This document shows, piece by piece, positions 55,489 to 60,000 of a stretch of 60,000 nt of DNA (positions within the stretch are counted from its first letter, which is position 1; the number at the start of each line of letters is the position of its first letter). The translations under genes were made by a program, and so were the position numbers. The DNA comes from Methanobacterium sp. PtaB.Bin024 (GTDB taxonomy: Archaea; Methanobacteriota; Methanobacteria; Methanobacteriales; Methanobacteriaceae): contig MVPY01000037.1 in NCBI GenBank assembly GCA_002067065.1, positions 1 through 60,000 on the forward strand. The letters run 5' to 3'. The notes beneath the pieces are model-generated. The model was not told the DNA's origin. It was given only the letters and a program-made list of their open reading frames with translations, and did not search any database.

Positions 55489-56028
55489 ATGAGCGAAGAA
55501 AAAGAGATGAAAAAATTACAAGACGATCTAAAGGATTTAGAATCGCAAATACAAGAAAAAGATGATGAAATTCAGGAAAAGGAAGAAGTAATCATCAAAA
55601 AAGACCAGGAACTAGACAATTACAAAGAGCAATTATTAAGACTACAAGCTGATTTTGAGAACTTTAAAAAACGAACAGAAAAACAGTTAAGTGATCAAAT
55701 TCATTATGCCAACGAACAACTCATTTTAAAAATATTAGATGCTTATGAGGACCTGGAAAGAGCCCTTGAATCCGAAAAATCAGATGATCTAACAGAAGGT
55801 GTTCAGCTCATTTATCAGAAGCTCAAAAAAGTCCTGGAAGGAGAAGGATTAGAAGAAATCTTCAGCAAAGGAGAAAAATTCGACCCATACCAACACGAAG
55901 CACTCATGGCAGAAGCCCATGATGATTTTGAAAATGGAGAAATAATTGAAGAACTCTGTAAAGGTTATAAATTGAATTCTAAAGTTATAAAGTATTCTAA
56001 AGTTAAAGTTTGTAAAAAAAATGATTAA
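55489..56028 (+). CDS. grpE: GrpE, Hsp70 nucleotide exchange factor
   Basis: This 179-residue GrpE releases ADP from DnaK. A long N-terminal coiled coil (residues 1-65, highly charged) is followed by the helical core, LRLQADFENFKKRTEKQ, and the C-terminal beta domain with EKFDPYQHEALMAEA and GYKLNSKVIKYSKVKV. Its length is usual. AAGGTGA precedes the ATG. It is 33 bases from dnaK and clearly co-transcribed. Confidence 0.95.
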   Translation: MSEEKEMKKLQDDLKDLESQIQEKDDEIQEKEEVIIKKDQELDNYKEQLLRLQADFENFKKRTEKQLSDQIHYANEQLILKILDAYEDLERALESEKSDDLTEGVQLIYQKLKKVLEGEGLEEIFSKGEKFDPYQHEALMAEAHDDFENGEIIEELCKGYKLNSKVIKYSKVKVCKKND

Positions 56029-56061
56029 TTAGAAATTATATAAAGTAAGAGGTGAATTTAC

Positions 56062-57930
<1,869 letters not shown>

Positions 57931-57963
57931 GCCCAAAAATTAGACACCACCTAAGAACCTTTA

Positions 57964-57989
57964 GTGGGGATGAATTTTTTACTCCCCAC
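57964..57989 (+). terminator. hairpin between dnaK and dnaJ
   Basis: GTGGGGA at 57964-57970 and TCCCCAC at 57983-57989 form a 7-bp GC-rich stem with a 12-base, T-rich loop. It may end the grpE-dnaK transcript or stabilise its 3' end, so that dnaJ has its own promoter. Confidence 0.6.
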
Positions 57990-58154
57990 ACCCACACTTT
58001 TATTATATTTATTTTACTAAAATGGAAACACACCTAAATATCAATAAAAAAAAATTCATGAAAACGTTGATGTAATTCATTAAAATCTTTAAAAATTAGT
58101 TTTATGTTAATATTTTCATTCATTACCAACACATTCATTTGAGGAAGATTAATC

Positions 58155-59315
<1,161 letters not shown>

Positions 59316-59507
59316 AAGGATTCCATCAATCATTGAATAATATTCTTCCCACACATCTCAACTCATCTAAAACTTTAACTTTACTCCCCTTTATTTTTAA
59401 GAATTGATTTATGATAACAGCAAAGCAAGGTAAAATTATTTATTTTATGGAAGCAGAAATGCATTTAATTAGAGTTAATGTGAAAAAACATTTTAAGATG
59501 TGATTCT

Positions 59508-59882
59508 GTGAATACCACCAACGAAAATCAGGACATAAACGTAGAAGAAATACTGAATAAGGTCCAGAGTTACTTTGGTTTTGTACCCAAAATCTTCCAA
59601 GTTTTATCAGATAATCCCCCTGCACTGAAGGCTTTTTGTGATAAAACAGAGGTTATGATGGTTGATGATTCTTTACCTCCACTTACTAAGGAATTCGTGT
59701 CCATTGGGGCCGCTGCTGCTCTGGGATCACCCCACTGTCTCAATACCCACCTTGAAGTTGCCAGAGAGTTTGGAGCAAACGAAGAACAACTTTTGCTGGC
59801 CATTATTATCGGAGCCTCCATCACAGAAACCACTGCCCTTTCCAAATCATTGCGGGTTTACCATGATTTTAAAGAAAAATAA
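59508..59882 (+). CDS. carboxymuconolactone decarboxylase (AhpD-like) protein
   Basis: This 124-residue protein is a CMD/AhpD-like protein of the kind used in peroxide or lactone handling. The region GSPHCLNTHLEVAREFG aligns with the AhpD CxxC site, but the first cysteine is replaced by Ser, leaving a single Cys followed by His. The peroxidase-type disulfide relay is therefore not expected. The start is a GTG with GATGTGA. It ends about 120 bases before the end of the window. Confidence 0.82.
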   Translation: MNTTNENQDINVEEILNKVQSYFGFVPKIFQVLSDNPPALKAFCDKTEVMMVDDSLPPLTKEFVSIGAAAALGSPHCLNTHLEVAREFGANEEQLLLAIIIGASITETTALSKSLRVYHDFKEK

Positions 59883-60000
59883 AATAAATGCCTGGAAATA
59901 AAGGAAAATAAATTATTTGGGGCTTATTATAATATGAGATTTATTTAATCCTAAAAGTTTTTATATTGTCTTTTTAAATCTAAAAAATCTTAATTCATTT

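Overview
The window looks like a chromosomal segment of a mesophilic methanogen of the order Methanobacteriales, most likely Methanobacterium or a close relative. The evidence is low GC, archaeal TATA boxes, frequent TTG and GTG starts behind strong GGAGG/GGTGA ribosome sites, a family B DNA polymerase that ends just after motif C (the split PolB known in Methanothermobacter), HypF and LarB (nickel enzyme biology), many F420/flavin/ferredoxin-type redox proteins, and a bacterial-type grpE-dnaK-dnaJ set. No rRNA, tRNA, CRISPR array or insertion sequence was seen. The species is inferred, not proven.

Layout. 0.1-2.4 kb: minus-strand operon of a quinone-reductase-like flavoprotein, a PEP mutase/isocitrate lyase-like enzyme and an alpha/beta hydrolase. 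2.4-9.6 kb: two MacB-like ABC exporters with small winged-helix regulators, small three-helix membrane proteins and a PadR-HAAS pair. 9.6-15.4 kb: four SAM methyltransferases or their neighbours, a frameshifted LysE exporter, an alpha/alpha-toroid protein, a DUF4332 protein and a PadR gene with a perfect operator-like palindrome. 15.3-19.1 kb: membrane proteins, a flavodoxin and a second winged-helix/three-helix module. 19.2-28.0 kb: four EFR1-type flavodoxin-ferredoxin proteins (three in tandem), a P-type proton ATPase, an APC permease, a flavodoxin and a metallo-beta-lactamase-fold protein. 28.2-37.1 kb: MarR-controlled MFS exporter, another metallo-beta-lactamase protein, a PadR gene, then a six-gene operon PadR-ABC ATPase-ABC permease-truncated QueG-like protein-methyltransferase-GNAT. 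37.2-48.8 kb: GNAT, PolB large part, nicotinate phosphoribosyltransferase, a Cys-rich membrane protein, a second toroid protein, two QueG-like proteins, GNAT, methyltransferase, nitroreductase, an unlisted 30-residue Cys peptide, HxlR, PAP2 phosphatase and LarB. 49.0-59.9 kb: a large PAS histidine kinase, HypF, a likely heat-shock regulator divergent from grpE, dnaK, dnaJ, and an AhpD-like protein.

How it works together. The first 48 kb is an accessory-looking region: four PadR, one MarR, one HxlR and three small winged-helix regulators sit next to exporters, redox proteins and methyltransferases, which suggests sensing and removal or modification of toxic small molecules. Most regulator genes carry a visible repeat or palindrome at their own TATA box, so autoregulation is likely. 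The last 8 kb is a housekeeping stress block in which grpE-dnaK lies behind an unusual array of three identical TATA boxes, each followed by a copy of one operator-like motif.

The best candidates for something undescribed are the repeated winged-helix plus three-helix membrane protein module (with a shared promoter 11-mer), the tiny Cys peptide at 46417-46509, the grpE promoter array, and the tandem EFR1 cluster. All functions are inferred from sequence alone.
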